Of a stretch of DNA of 17,242 nucleotides, positions 6,578 through 14,248 are shown in pieces. The DNA comes from Bacteroidota bacterium. GTDB lineage: Bacteria > Bacteroidota > Ignavibacteria > UBA10030 > UBA8401. The position numbers and the translations under genes were made by a program. The stretch lies in NCBI GenBank assembly GCA_030824175.1, contig JAVBYH010000364.1, positions 1 to 17,242 of the forward strand, given 5' to 3'. The notes under the pieces are model-generated. The model was given only the letters and a program-made list of their open reading frames with translations. It did not search any database and was not told the origin of the DNA. The stretch's first letter is position 1, and every line of letters starts with the position of its first letter.

Positions 6578-7480
6578 ATGAAGAGCCGTCTTCTCGCGTT
6601 GATCCTCATCGTCTCATCCGCTGCCGTGGCGCAGCCCGTCACGGAGCGGTATGCGGCCTACGGCGATCTCATTCTGAGACGGCTGTCGACCGCGCCGTTT
6701 CCCCATCCCGGTCGGGCGAACGGCCATGTGTACGACGGCACGATGTACGGCGAGGCGGAGCATTACAGGGACAGCAGCGTGGCGCTCTTCGTGCCCGCGG
6801 GGTACGGCCGCTCGTCGACAGTGGACCTCGTGTTCTATTTTCACGGATGGGGGAACAACATCGATACGGCTCTCGCCCGCTATGCGGTGATCGAACAGTT
6901 CAGTGCGAGCCGCAAGAACGCGGTCCTCGTGCTTCCCGAGGCGGCATACAACGCTCCCGACGGGTTCGGGGGCAAGCTCGAGGACAAGGACGGGATGAAG
7001 CGCCTCATCGCGGATGTGATGCGTATCCTGAAACACGAGAGGAAGGTCTCTCCCCGCGCCTCCGTCGGGAATATCATTCTTGCCGGACACAGCGGCGCGT
7101 ACCGCGTCATGTCCTTCATGCTCCTTCGGGGCGGATTGTTAAAACACATGAGAGAAGTGTACCTCTTCGATGCGCTCTACGGACAGACGGAAAAATTCGC
7201 CCACTGGATCGAGCACGGGAAGGGCCGCTTTATAAATATTTACACGGACGGGGGCGGGACGAAGAACGAGAGCGAAAACCTTATGGCCTGCCTCGACGCG
7301 TGGAAGATCCGGTACTTTCATGCGGACGAGGCACAGGCGGCGCCGGCCGACCTGCAGCGAAACAGGATCGTGTTCCTTCACTCGGACCTTAAACACAACG
7401 AGGTGTTCTCGAAACGGTGGCAGTTCCGCGAGTATCTCGCGACGAGTTCCCTCAAGGACATAAAAAAAAGGGCGAGATAA
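6578..7480 (+). CDS. Exported alpha/beta-hydrolase-fold protein
   Basis: The 300-residue product starts with a classic signal peptide, MKSRLLALILIVSSAAVA, with a likely cut after A18. Next come FYFHGWGNN (86-94), the usual His-Gly oxyanion segment of alpha/beta hydrolases, and GHSG with nucleophile S172. D198 (LFDALYG) and H273 (KHNEV) are in the expected order for the acid and base of a Ser-Asp-His triad. It is thus probably a periplasmic or outer-membrane-associated esterase, lipase or peptidase-like enzyme. The substrate is not visible and I do not recognise a named family. A good GGAG precedes the start. Its last codons (KKRAR and stop) form the hairpin terminator of the opposing pta gene. 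It stands alone, divergent from the kinase gene. Confidence 0.8.
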   Translation: MKSRLLALILIVSSAAVAQPVTERYAAYGDLILRRLSTAPFPHPGRANGHVYDGTMYGEAEHYRDSSVALFVPAGYGRSSTVDLVFYFHGWGNNIDTALARYAVIEQFSASRKNAVLVLPEAAYNAPDGFGGKLEDKDGMKRLIADVMRILKHERKVSPRASVGNIILAGHSGAYRVMSFMLLRGGLLKHMREVYLFDALYGQTEKFAHWIEHGKGRFINIYTDGGGTKNESENLMACLDAWKIRYFHADEAQAAPADLQRNRIVFLHSDLKHNEVFSKRWQFREYLATSSLKDIKKRAR

Positions 7481-7490
7481 ATCTCGCCCT
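7462..7490 (-). terminator. Intrinsic terminator of pta, embedded in the hydrolase 3' end
   Basis: A 10-bp perfect stem, AGGGCGAGAT (7469-7478) with ATCTCGCCCT (7481-7490), is flanked on the left by A8 (7462-7469). Read on the minus strand this is hairpin then U8, a textbook terminator for the leftward pta gene, starting 18 nt past its stop. On the plus strand the hairpin is followed by GC and A7, so it should be weak for hydrolase. The left arm and A-tract are hydrolase codons. Confidence 0.85.
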
Positions 7491-7508
7491 GCAAAAAAAC
7501 GACCGTTG

Positions 7509-8495
7509 TTACGCGGCGCCGATCACTGCGTTCATTGCGGTGACGTTCACGATGTCCTCGACGCTGCAGCCGCGCGACAGATCGAACGCCGGCTTCGCCA
7601 GTCCCTGCACGATCGGTCCCGCCGCCTCCGCCCCGCCGAGACGCTGTGCGATCTTATACGCGATGTTGCCCGCATTCAAATCGGGGAAGATGAACACGTT
7701 CGCATAGCCCGCTACGTCGCTGCCCGGGGCTTTCGATTTGCCGACGGCCGGCAGGAGCGCCGCGTCGAACTGCAATTCGCCGTCGAGCTTCAAGGAGGGA
7801 TTCTTCGCCTTCGCAAGCGCCGTGGCCTGCCGGACCTTATCAACCTTCTCGTGCGATGCGCTTCCCTTCGTCGAGAACGAGAGCATCGCCACGCGCGGCT
7901 CTTCGCCCGTGAGCTTTCGGTGATTCTCCGCCGTGATGAGCGCGATGTCGGCGAGCTGCTCCGCCGTCGGATCGGGCACCACGGCACAGTCGGCGAATGA
8001 GAAGAGTTTGTCCGGGAACACCATCACGAAGAAGCTGGACACGGTGCTGTTGCCCGGCTCCATGCCGATGATCTGCAGCCCCGCCCTCAGCACGTCGCCT
8101 GTCGTGGAAAGGGAGCCCGCCACGCTGCCCTGCGCCAGACCCTGATGCACCATCATCGCCCCGAAGAACAGGGGCTTCTCCATTGTCGATGCGGCCTCTT
8201 CGGCCGTCATGCCTTTTTTCTTGCGCATCTCCTGGAATGCCGCCGCGAATTCTTCAAATTTTTCGTGCTTCACCGGATCCACGATCTGCACGCCGTCGAG
8301 CGATACGCCTTCGGCTGCGGCGAGCTTCCGAACCTCCGCCTCCGGTCCGACGAGTATTGGCACGGCGATGCCTTCGTCGACAATAATGCGGGCGGCCTTT
8401 ACAGTGCGGCTGTCGTTCGAATCGGGTAATACGATCGTGCTCTTCAATTTTTTTGCGGTGGTCCTGATTTCGAGGAGGAAATTTTTGGGTTCCAT
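7509..8495 (-). CDS. pta: Phosphate acetyltransferase (PTA domain only)
   Basis: From the ATG at 8495 the protein has 328 residues, the usual size of the short single-domain phosphotransacetylase (EC 2.3.1.8), which interconverts acetyl-CoA and acetyl phosphate in the cytoplasm. Family segments include IVLPDSNDSRTVKAA (21-35), AGSLSTTGDVLRAGLQIIG (116-134), SFSTKGSASHEKV (206-218) in the active-site region, DGELQFDAALLP (228-239) and PDLNAGNIAYK (271-281). A frame from an upstream ATG at 8561 adds 22 residues that do not look like the family, so I prefer 8495. No Shine-Dalgarno site is seen. Phosphate butyryltransferase is a related alternative, but PDLNAGN favours Pta. No acetate kinase gene is adjacent. 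A promoter at 8592-8620 and a terminator at 7462-7490 suggest a single-gene unit. Confidence 0.95.
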   Translation of the reverse strand: MEPKNFLLEIRTTAKKLKSTIVLPDSNDSRTVKAARIIVDEGIAVPILVGPEAEVRKLAAAEGVSLDGVQIVDPVKHEKFEEFAAAFQEMRKKKGMTAEEAASTMEKPLFFGAMMVHQGLAQGSVAGSLSTTGDVLRAGLQIIGMEPGNSTVSSFFVMVFPDKLFSFADCAVVPDPTAEQLADIALITAENHRKLTGEEPRVAMLSFSTKGSASHEKVDKVRQATALAKAKNPSLKLDGELQFDAALLPAVGKSKAPGSDVAGYANVFIFPDLNAGNIAYKIAQRLGGAEAAGPIVQGLAKPAFDLSRGCSVEDIVNVTAMNAVIGAA

Positions 8496-8591
8496 AGGGG
8501 GTATAATATTGTGAGTGTGAAGGAAAATGAACGGTACGGCGCATCGGATCCGCGGCTGCATGTGACGTCGCAGGACCCCTTGTGGTGTTTA

Positions 8592-8620
8592 ATGGTAAGC
8601 GCTTCCTGCCGAAATGTCAA
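8592..8620 (-). promoter_or_regulatory. Candidate pta promoter
   Basis: On the minus strand a perfect TTGACA (8620-8615) is followed after 17 bases by TACCAT (8597-8592), a 4/6 match to the -10 consensus. Transcription would begin near 8585, giving a leader of about 90 nt. The sequence just upstream is AT-rich and contains one arm of the inverted repeat at 8629-8692. Confidence 0.5.
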
Positions 8621-8628
8621 ATTAAAAA

Positions 8629-8692
8629 CAATTTAATATTGCTGAAAAGTCGATCGCGCATTAATTAAACTTAATGAATGAATATTAAATTG
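8629..8692. repeat. Perfect 12-bp inverted repeat between divergent pta and miaB promoters
   Basis: CAATTTAATATT (8629-8640) and AATATTAAATTG (8681-8692) are perfect reverse complements, separated by 40 bases that include the TTAATTAA palindrome at 8661-8668. One arm is 8 nt upstream of the pta -35, and the other runs into the candidate miaB -35. It may be a pair of outward-facing AT-rich promoter upstream elements or a paired binding site. Confidence 0.45.
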
Positions 8693-8720
8693 ACTATCTG
8701 TCAGTGAACGGATACCTTTA
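8690..8720 (+). promoter_or_regulatory. Candidate miaB operon promoter
   Basis: TTGACT (8690-8695) lies 17 bases before TACCTT (8713-8718). The longer TACCTTTA is close to the TAnnTTTG -7 element described for Bacteroidota, with TTG at the -33 position. Transcription would start only a few bases before the ATG at 8733, implying a very short leader. That makes the assignment tentative. Confidence 0.3.
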
Positions 8721-8732
8721 TGACGAAAACAT

Positions 8733-10037
8733 ATGGATCAAAAACAAGTTTATATCGAGACGTACGGCTGTCAAATGAACGTTGCGGATACCGAAGTCGT
8801 GTTGAGCATTATGAGCGGCAATTCTTACGGGATCACAGACGATGCAGCAAAGGCGGATGTCATTTTTATCAATACCTGCAGTGTTCGGGATAATGCCGAA
8901 GCGCGGGTATTTCAGCGTTTAGCCACGTTAAAGCAGTATAAAAAACAGAATCCCGGTGTCGTGATCGGCGTGCTTGGCTGCATGGCGGAACGGCTCCGGA
9001 CGGAATTGATCGACAAGCGGAACCTGGTGGACGTCGTGGTGGGGCCGGACGAATACCGGCGGCTGCCGGAGCTTGTGAACGATGCGTTTTCCGGACACAA
9101 GGGCATCGCCGTCAAGTTGTCTCGCGTTGAAAACTACGACGACATCCTGCCGCTGCGCACGGAAGGCGTCGGAGCATGGCTCTCGGTGATGCGCGGATGC
9201 GACAAGTTCTGCACGTTCTGCGTCGTGCCGTTCACACGCGGACGCGAACGCAGCCGGAAGCTCGCGAGCATTGTCTCGGAGATCGAGCGCCTGAGCTCGC
9301 TGGGATACAAGGAGGTCACGCTGCTCGGTCAGAACGTGAACTCGTATCACGACGGGGAATTCGACTTTCCAGATCTGATGGCTGCCGCGGCGGCCGTCGA
9401 TCGTTCGATGCGGATTCGGTTCATGACGCCGCACCCGCAGGACATCTCCGAGAAGCTCATCGGGATGATCGCCGCAACGCCGAACGTGTGCTCGTACATC
9501 CACCTTCCGATCCAGTCCGGATCGAACCGCATCCTGAAGGACATGAACAGGACATACACGCTCGAACAATATCTCGCACTCACCGAAAAAATCCGCACCA
9601 TGATTCCCGGCGTCGGACTGTCCACCGACATCATCGCCGGATTTCCCGGTGAGACGGAAGACGACCATCGCGCGACGATCGATGCATTGAAGCGCGTGCG
9701 GTACGACGGGGCGTTCATGTTCAAATACTCGCCGCGCGAGAATACGAAGGCATGGGACATGGGCGACGACGTGCCCGAAGAGGTGAAGGTGCGGCGGCTG
9801 AGCGAGATCATCGACGTGCAGAATGCGATTGCAACCGAGATCAACGCGGAGCTTGTGGGCGCGACGGTTGAAGTGCTCGTTGAAAAGATCAGCGCGAAAT
9901 CCGATGACGAATGGATGGGGCGCACCGACAACAACAAGTTCGTCGTGTTCGCAAAGGATGGCGCCGCTATCGGCGACATCGTCAACGTAAAAATCATGAA
10001 GGCCAATTCGGCGACACTGATGGGATCGATCGTATGA
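8733..10037 (+). CDS. miaB: tRNA-2-methylthio-N6-dimethylallyladenosine synthase (MiaB)
   Basis: This 434-residue radical-SAM methylthiotransferase adds the 2-methylthio group to i6A37 of tRNAs. The amino-terminal UPF0004 domain carries cluster cysteines C13 (ETYGCQMN), C49 (NTCSVRDNAEARV) and C83 (GCMAER). The radical-SAM motif CDKFCTFC gives C156, C160 and C163. The pattern TFCVVPFTRGRERSR matches MiaB rather than RimO or MtaB. A TRAM RNA-binding domain (about 372-433) ends the protein. Length is normal. The ATG at 8733 has no strong Shine-Dalgarno site. Its TGA overlaps the ATG of the SPOR gene, so the two are likely translationally coupled and it opens a rightward operon. Confidence 0.96.
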   Translation: MDQKQVYIETYGCQMNVADTEVVLSIMSGNSYGITDDAAKADVIFINTCSVRDNAEARVFQRLATLKQYKKQNPGVVIGVLGCMAERLRTELIDKRNLVDVVVGPDEYRRLPELVNDAFSGHKGIAVKLSRVENYDDILPLRTEGVGAWLSVMRGCDKFCTFCVVPFTRGRERSRKLASIVSEIERLSSLGYKEVTLLGQNVNSYHDGEFDFPDLMAAAAAVDRSMRIRFMTPHPQDISEKLIGMIAATPNVCSYIHLPIQSGSNRILKDMNRTYTLEQYLALTEKIRTMIPGVGLSTDIIAGFPGETEDDHRATIDALKRVRYDGAFMFKYSPRENTKAWDMGDDVPEEVKVRRLSEIIDVQNAIATEINAELVGATVEVLVEKISAKSDDEWMGRTDNNKFVVFAKDGAAIGDIVNVKIMKANSATLMGSIV

Positions 10038-10906
10038 TGGTGAAAGCAACATATGTTCTGGTGGTGTTCTCTGTTCTCGCGGCGGCGACTCCCGTGTTCT
10101 CTCAGATGGCCGAGCGCGATGTGCGCACGCGCCTCGACGCCGTGTATGCGGGAAAAGCGGACCAGGTATCGCGCGAATTGCCCGCGCTGCTCCAGCAGCA
10201 TCCCCGCGACGCGGGAGTGCTCTACATTCAGGCGGTGCTGACGACCGACGGCACGCTCGCTGCGAAGCGCTATCAGGATATCGCCGAGAATCACCCCGCA
10301 AGCGTATGGGCGGATGACGCGCTGTATAAGGTCTATCAGTATAACTATTCGCTCGGCCTCTACAAGAAGGCCGACGAGTCGATGGAATCGCTCCGCAGCC
10401 GCTATCCGCAGTCGATCTACGTGACAGGTGCGGAGGCGAAGGCGGCCGATAAGAGTGTGACACCCGCGGCGACGGTAACCGAACAGCCGGCAGCAATGAA
10501 ACCGGTGGCAGTTCCGGCCGAAACGCCCGCGACGACGCCCCGCCCCCTTGCCGCCGCCGCAGAGAAACGGCCCGATCCGGCGAAGAACGAGGGTGTGGAC
10601 CAAACGAAATTGCCGCAGCAGGCCAAGCCGGTGGTGCAGCAGGCATCGGTCGCGGGACGATATTACGTGCAGGTCGGCGTGTTCTCTACCGAAGAGAACG
10701 CGCGCTCGGCGATCCGGAAGTACGGCGCCATGGTCGGGCGCATGCCCGGCATGACGCCGAAAACAAGCGGCGGGAAGACGATGTATATCGTGCGGTTCGA
10801 AGGATTCGATACGGCAGACAGCGCCCGCGCTTTCAGCACCGACCTTCGCATGAAACACAACCTCGATTCGTTCGTGTTCGCGAATCCCTCTTCAACGGCG
10901 CGCTGA
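10034..10906 (+). CDS. Exported SPOR-domain protein with helical repeat region
   Basis: The 290-residue product begins with a signal peptide (hydrophobic 5-19, likely cut VFS|Q at 23/24). Residues 28-135 are helical and resemble tetratricopeptide-type repeats. Residues 136-205 form a Pro/Ala/Thr-rich linker, and residues 208-284 are a SPOR domain (GRYYVQVGVFSTEENARSAI ... YIVRFEGFDTADSARAF). SPOR domains bind denuded peptidoglycan glycan strands, often at division sites, so a periplasmic cell-wall role is likely but the exact one is unknown. The ATG at 10034 shares ATGA with the miaB stop, and a second ATG follows directly at 10037. The next gene starts 3 nt after its stop. I do not recognise a specific gene name. 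Confidence 0.85.
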   Translation: MMVKATYVLVVFSVLAAATPVFSQMAERDVRTRLDAVYAGKADQVSRELPALLQQHPRDAGVLYIQAVLTTDGTLAAKRYQDIAENHPASVWADDALYKVYQYNYSLGLYKKADESMESLRSRYPQSIYVTGAEAKAADKSVTPAATVTEQPAAMKPVAVPAETPATTPRPLAAAAEKRPDPAKNEGVDQTKLPQQAKPVVQQASVAGRYYVQVGVFSTEENARSAIRKYGAMVGRMPGMTPKTSGGKTMYIVRFEGFDTADSARAFSTDLRMKHNLDSFVFANPSSTAR

Positions 10907-10909
10907 CAC

Positions 10910-12067
10910 ATGGACATGAACGGTCAATCGGCAGACTATCAGAACGGGCTCGGCATCATCGGCACATCGCTGGAGATGCAGGAGATCGTCCAGGTGATCC
11001 AGAACGTCGGACCGACGGACATCACGGTGCTCGTCACCGGCGAGAGCGGAGTGGGAAAGGAAGTCGTCGCGCACGCGATACACCGCGCGAGCCGCCGGGC
11101 GTCGAAACCGATGGTCACCGTGAACTGCGGAGCGATCCCCGAGGGCATCATCGAGTCGGAACTCTTCGGGCACGAAAAGGGATCGTTCACGGGAGCGTCC
11201 GAGGCGCGCAAGGGATATTTCGAGCTCGCAGACGAAGGCACAATCTTCCTCGACGAGATCGGCGAACTGCCGCTTGCGACGCAGGTGAAGTTCCTGCGCA
11301 TCCTCGAGAACGGCGAATTCAACCGCGTCGGAAGCTCGGTCCCCCGGAAGGTGGACGTGCGGGTGATCGCCGCGACGAACAAGATTTTGGAAGAGGAGGT
11401 GCGCAACCGTCACTTCCGTCAGGATCTCTACTACAGGCTGCGCTCGATCAATATTCGAATGCCGGCGCTGCGGGAGCACAGCGAGGACATACCGCTGCTC
11501 TTCGAAAAGTTCGCGAAAGAATTCTCGGAACGGAACACGATCGCGTTCCAGGGCATCACGCCCGACGCGATGCAGGCGCTCATGACCCACTACTGGCATG
11601 GCAACGTGCGGGAGCTGCGGAATGTCGTCGAGAGCCTGCTCGTGATCGAGGGCGGAAAGCAGATCACCGTCGACATCGTGAACAAGTACCTCCACGATTA
11701 TCAGTCGCACGATACGGAACGGAACCTCCCGGCCGTCGTCGCGAAGCACACCGAGTTCGACGAACGGCAGATGCTCTACCGCGCGCTCATCGAGATCAAG
11801 AGCGACATCGTGGAGCTCAAGACGATCCTCAAGACGGCGATCGGGATGAATGAAGGCGTGCTCCGGAGCGACGTGATGGCGACGCTGCCCGGCAAGGAGA
11901 TCCTCCACGGCAGCGTGCACGACACGCTCTCGATCGAGGAAATGGAACGGAAAATGATCGTCGAGGCGCTGCAGCAGTTTAACGGGAACCGCAAGGCGGC
12001 CGCGGAAGCGCTGAAGATCAGCGAGCGGACGCTTTACAGAAAAATAAAGGAATACGGGCTGCTGTGA
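10910..12067 (+). CDS. Sigma-54-dependent transcription activator lacking a receiver domain
   Basis: The 385-residue protein consists of the AAA+ sigma-54 interaction domain and a Fis-type HTH only. Visible are Walker A GESGVGKE (44-51), the sigma-54 contact loop as GSFTGA (91-96, where GAFTGA is most common), Walker B FLDEIGE (113-119), RLRSINIRMPALRE (177-190), and WHGNVREL (229-236). The carboxy-terminal HTH (about 340-385) includes NGNRKAAAEALKISERTLYRKIKEYGLL. The segment 250-335 is a variable linker with a heptad-like stretch (ERQMLYRALIEIKSDIVELKTIL). Such PspF-like proteins remodel the sigma-54 holoenzyme, and with no input domain, control would be by partner protein or expression level. 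The start lies 3 nt after the SPOR gene stop, and its end overlaps lptE. I saw no clear -24/-12 promoter in the window. Confidence 0.95.
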   Translation: MDMNGQSADYQNGLGIIGTSLEMQEIVQVIQNVGPTDITVLVTGESGVGKEVVAHAIHRASRRASKPMVTVNCGAIPEGIIESELFGHEKGSFTGASEARKGYFELADEGTIFLDEIGELPLATQVKFLRILENGEFNRVGSSVPRKVDVRVIAATNKILEEEVRNRHFRQDLYYRLRSINIRMPALREHSEDIPLLFEKFAKEFSERNTIAFQGITPDAMQALMTHYWHGNVRELRNVVESLLVIEGGKQITVDIVNKYLHDYQSHDTERNLPAVVAKHTEFDERQMLYRALIEIKSDIVELKTILKTAIGMNEGVLRSDVMATLPGKEILHGSVHDTLSIEEMERKMIVEALQQFNGNRKAAAEALKISERTLYRKIKEYGLL

Positions 12068-12612
12068 TGACGACACGACACCATGATCGATTCGACGTTC
12101 GCCGCCGCGCCGCGTTTACGGCCGTGCTTCTCGCCCTTGCGCTTCTGGCGGGCGGCTGCTACTCGTTCACGGGATCTTCCGTGCCGGAGCACATCAAGTC
12201 GATCGCCGTGACGACGTTCGAAGACCAGAGCGGTTTCGGGGAACCGGGCGTGCGGGAGAAGTTCTCGCGCAAGCTCGTCGAGCTCTTCACCGGAGACAAC
12301 AATCTCGAGATCGGCGACAAGACGAATGCCGACTCGATCCTCGAGGGCGCCATCACCGCGATCAGGGACGAACCCGCAGTGATCACCGCCGGCGATCGGA
12401 CGACCGGTGAACGCACGACGTCGCGACGCATCACGATCACGGTGCACGCGGTCTACACGGATATGAAACTCCGGAAGAAGGTCTGGGAGCGCGATTTTTC
12501 ACAGATGGGCGAATATACGCCCGGCGGTTCGAATGCGAGAACGGCGGCCGTACAGACCGCGATCGATAAAATTTCCGAAGACATCCTGATCGAAACCGTA
12601 TCGGGGTGGTAA
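12067..12612 (+). CDS. lptE: LPS-assembly lipoprotein LptE (Bacteroidetes/Chlorobi type)
   Basis: The 181-residue protein has a lipoprotein signal: charged start, hydrophobic stretch AFTAVLLALALLAGG, then lipobox cysteine C31. The mature part (YSFTGSSVPEHIKSIAVTTFEDQSG ... REKFSRKLVELFTGDNNLEI) fits the LptE family. A later basic, Thr-rich strand region and YTDMKLRKKVWERDFSQMGEY follow. LptE plugs the LptD barrel and helps deliver lipopolysaccharide to the outer leaflet, so the cell is expected to have an LPS-bearing outer membrane. The ATG at 12067 shares a base with the TGA of the sigma-54 activator, and an in-frame GTG at 12064 is an alternative. Overlaps back to miaB suggest one operon. 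The family call is from pattern and context, as LptE sequences are divergent. Confidence 0.85.
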   Translation: MTTRHHDRFDVRRRAAFTAVLLALALLAGGCYSFTGSSVPEHIKSIAVTTFEDQSGFGEPGVREKFSRKLVELFTGDNNLEIGDKTNADSILEGAITAIRDEPAVITAGDRTTGERTTSRRITITVHAVYTDMKLRKKVWERDFSQMGEYTPGGSNARTAAVQTAIDKISEDILIETVSGW

Positions 12613-12657
12613 TACAACGGGTTTGACAATACACACACAACCAACACGGGACAATCC

Positions 12658-14157
12658 ATGGAACATATCCTCCTCATATCATACATCGTCTGTCTGAGCA
12701 TCCTGACAATCTTCGCCTCACACGGCTTTGTGATGGTCTATCATTACATGAAACACAAGAACGAAACGGAACCGACCCTGTCCGTCACCGAGTATCCGAT
12801 GGTCACGATCCAGCTGCCGATGTATAACGAACTCTATGTCGTGCGCCGCCTCATCGAATCGTCCTGCGCCGTCGACTGGCCGAAGGACAAGCTCGAGATC
12901 CAGGTGCTCGACGATTCCACCGACGAAACTGTCGAGATCGTGGACCGGGTGGTGAAGGAAATGAAGGCGAAGGGACACAACATCCACCACATCCGCCGCA
13001 GCTCACGCAAGGGGTACAAGGCCGGCGCCCTCAAAGAGGGGCTGAAGATCGCCGCGGGCGAGTTCGTCGCCGTGTTCGACGCCGACTTCGTGCCGAGGAA
13101 AGAATTCCTCATGCAGACGATTCCCTACTTCGCGACGGATCCGAAAATGGGCATGGTGCAGACGCGCTGGGAACACTTGAACAACGAGTATTCGCTCCTC
13201 ACACGCACGCAGGCGATCATGCTGGACGGACACTTCGTGATCGAACAGCACTCGCGCAACAAGGCGGGATTCTTTATCCAGTTCAACGGCACGGGCGGCG
13301 TGTGGCGCAAAGCGTGCATCGAGGACTCGGGCAACTGGCAGGCCGACACGCTCACCGAGGACCTCGATTTGAGCTATCGCGCGCAGCTGCGCGGCTGGAA
13401 ATTCAAGTACCTGAAAGATTTCACATCGCCGGCGGAACTTCCCGCCGACATCAACGCGCTGAAAACACAGCAGTTCCGCTGGACCAAGGGCGCCATCGAG
13501 ACCTCCCGCAAGCTGCTTCCGCTCGTGTGGAAATCGAAGCTGCCGATGCGCCAGAAGATCCATTCGACATTCCACCTGACGGCCAACTTCTGCTATCCGT
13601 TCATCATTCTCGCGGCGCTGCTCAACGTGCCGATGACGTTCATCAAGCACGGCGGCGAGTTCAACACGTATTTCGATTTCATGTCCGTCTTCATCCTCGC
13701 GTTCGTGAGCTCGTTCATGTTCTACCTGTACGCGCAGAAGGACGTGCACGAGGATTGGCGCCGGCGCATGATGCTCTTCCCGCTGTTCATGGGCGGCAGC
13801 ATGGGCTTCTCGGTGAACAACACGAAGGCGGTGCTCGAGGGCATGTTCAAGTACAAGACAGAATTCGTCCGCACCCCGAAGTACAGCATCAAGGAGAAGA
13901 AGGATTCGTGGAAGGACAAGAAATATGTGGGCGTGAAAGTCAGCTGGGTCGTTATTATTGAAGTGCTGCTGGCGGCGTATTGCCTCTTCGGCGCCTTCGC
14001 CTCACTGTACTACCTCGAGATTGCCGCCATCCCGTTCCAGCTTCTGTTCGCGTGGGGATTCGGCTCCATCGCGTACCTGTCCATACAGCAGGCATGGGAA
14101 GCGCATCGCATGAAGACGGAACAGATGAACATACAGACGGCGATGGTCACCGCGTAA
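12658..14157 (+). CDS. Membrane processive glycosyltransferase, family GT2 (cellulose-synthase-like)
   Basis: The 499-residue protein has an amino-terminal membrane helix (4-28), a cytoplasmic GT-A domain, and about five carboxy-terminal membrane segments (311-329, 341-359, 371-387, 428-450, 456-476). Catalytic motifs are LDDS (84-87), DAD (141-143), TED (233-235) and QQFRW (271-275), the D, D, D, Q-x-x-R-W signature of processive GT2 enzymes that polymerise and export a beta-linked polysaccharide. The order resembles the CESA/CslA-like (glucomannan-type) branch, but the sugar cannot be read. No PilZ domain is evident, so c-di-GMP control is not indicated. It starts 45 nt after lptE with no clear promoter between, so read-through is likely. 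A strong terminator follows 56 nt after its stop. Confidence 0.93.
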   Translation: MEHILLISYIVCLSILTIFASHGFVMVYHYMKHKNETEPTLSVTEYPMVTIQLPMYNELYVVRRLIESSCAVDWPKDKLEIQVLDDSTDETVEIVDRVVKEMKAKGHNIHHIRRSSRKGYKAGALKEGLKIAAGEFVAVFDADFVPRKEFLMQTIPYFATDPKMGMVQTRWEHLNNEYSLLTRTQAIMLDGHFVIEQHSRNKAGFFIQFNGTGGVWRKACIEDSGNWQADTLTEDLDLSYRAQLRGWKFKYLKDFTSPAELPADINALKTQQFRWTKGAIETSRKLLPLVWKSKLPMRQKIHSTFHLTANFCYPFIILAALLNVPMTFIKHGGEFNTYFDFMSVFILAFVSSFMFYLYAQKDVHEDWRRRMMLFPLFMGGSMGFSVNNTKAVLEGMFKYKTEFVRTPKYSIKEKKDSWKDKKYVGVKVSWVVIIEVLLAAYCLFGAFASLYYLEIAAIPFQLLFAWGFGSIAYLSIQQAWEAHRMKTEQMNIQTAMVTA

Positions 14158-14183
14158 TGGCGTACCGCGCAACGCACTGCGTA

Positions 14184-14212
14184 TTGATTTTCAACGATAG
14201 TTGTTTTATAAT
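14184..14212 (+). promoter_or_regulatory. Strong sigma-70-like promoter nested in the GT2 terminator
   Basis: TTGATT (14184-14189) and a perfect TATAAT (14207-14212) have a 17-base spacer. The predicted start near 14219 lies inside the left arm of the terminator hairpin at 14213-14239. RNA begun here would lack half of the stem and escape termination. Its leader to the ATG at 14249 would be about 30 nt. Confidence 0.6.
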
Positions 14213-14242
14213 AAAGCCGGTGCATCACGCACCGGCTTTTTT
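14213..14242 (+). terminator. Intrinsic terminator after the GT2 gene
   Basis: An 11-bp perfect stem (14213-14223 with 14229-14239; core GCCGGTGC/GCACCGGC) with loop ATCAC is followed by T6 (14237-14242, partly within the stem). It should end rightward transcription from the miaB-GT2 block. The stem's 5' A3 would also give a U-tract on the minus strand, but no leftward gene needs it. Confidence 0.9.
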
Positions 14243-14248
14243 AATTTT

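Noticed and set aside
8358..8372. TGGCAC followed by TGCC as a sigma-54 promoter
   Set aside because: It lies inside pta and lacks the TTGC element at the right spacing.
8928..10858. Long minus-strand open frames opposite miaB and the SPOR gene
   Set aside because: Low-complexity Arg/His/Ser-rich translations lie across well-supported plus-strand genes and contain no motifs.
10892..12076. Minus-strand open frame of 394 codons opposite the sigma-54 activator
   Set aside because: It is antisense to a protein with complete AAA+ and HTH motifs. Its composition is typical of a shadow frame.
12623..12628. TTGACA in the lptE-GT2 gap as a promoter for the GT2 gene
   Set aside because: No -10-like sequence is found 16-18 bases downstream, so a separate promoter is not supported.
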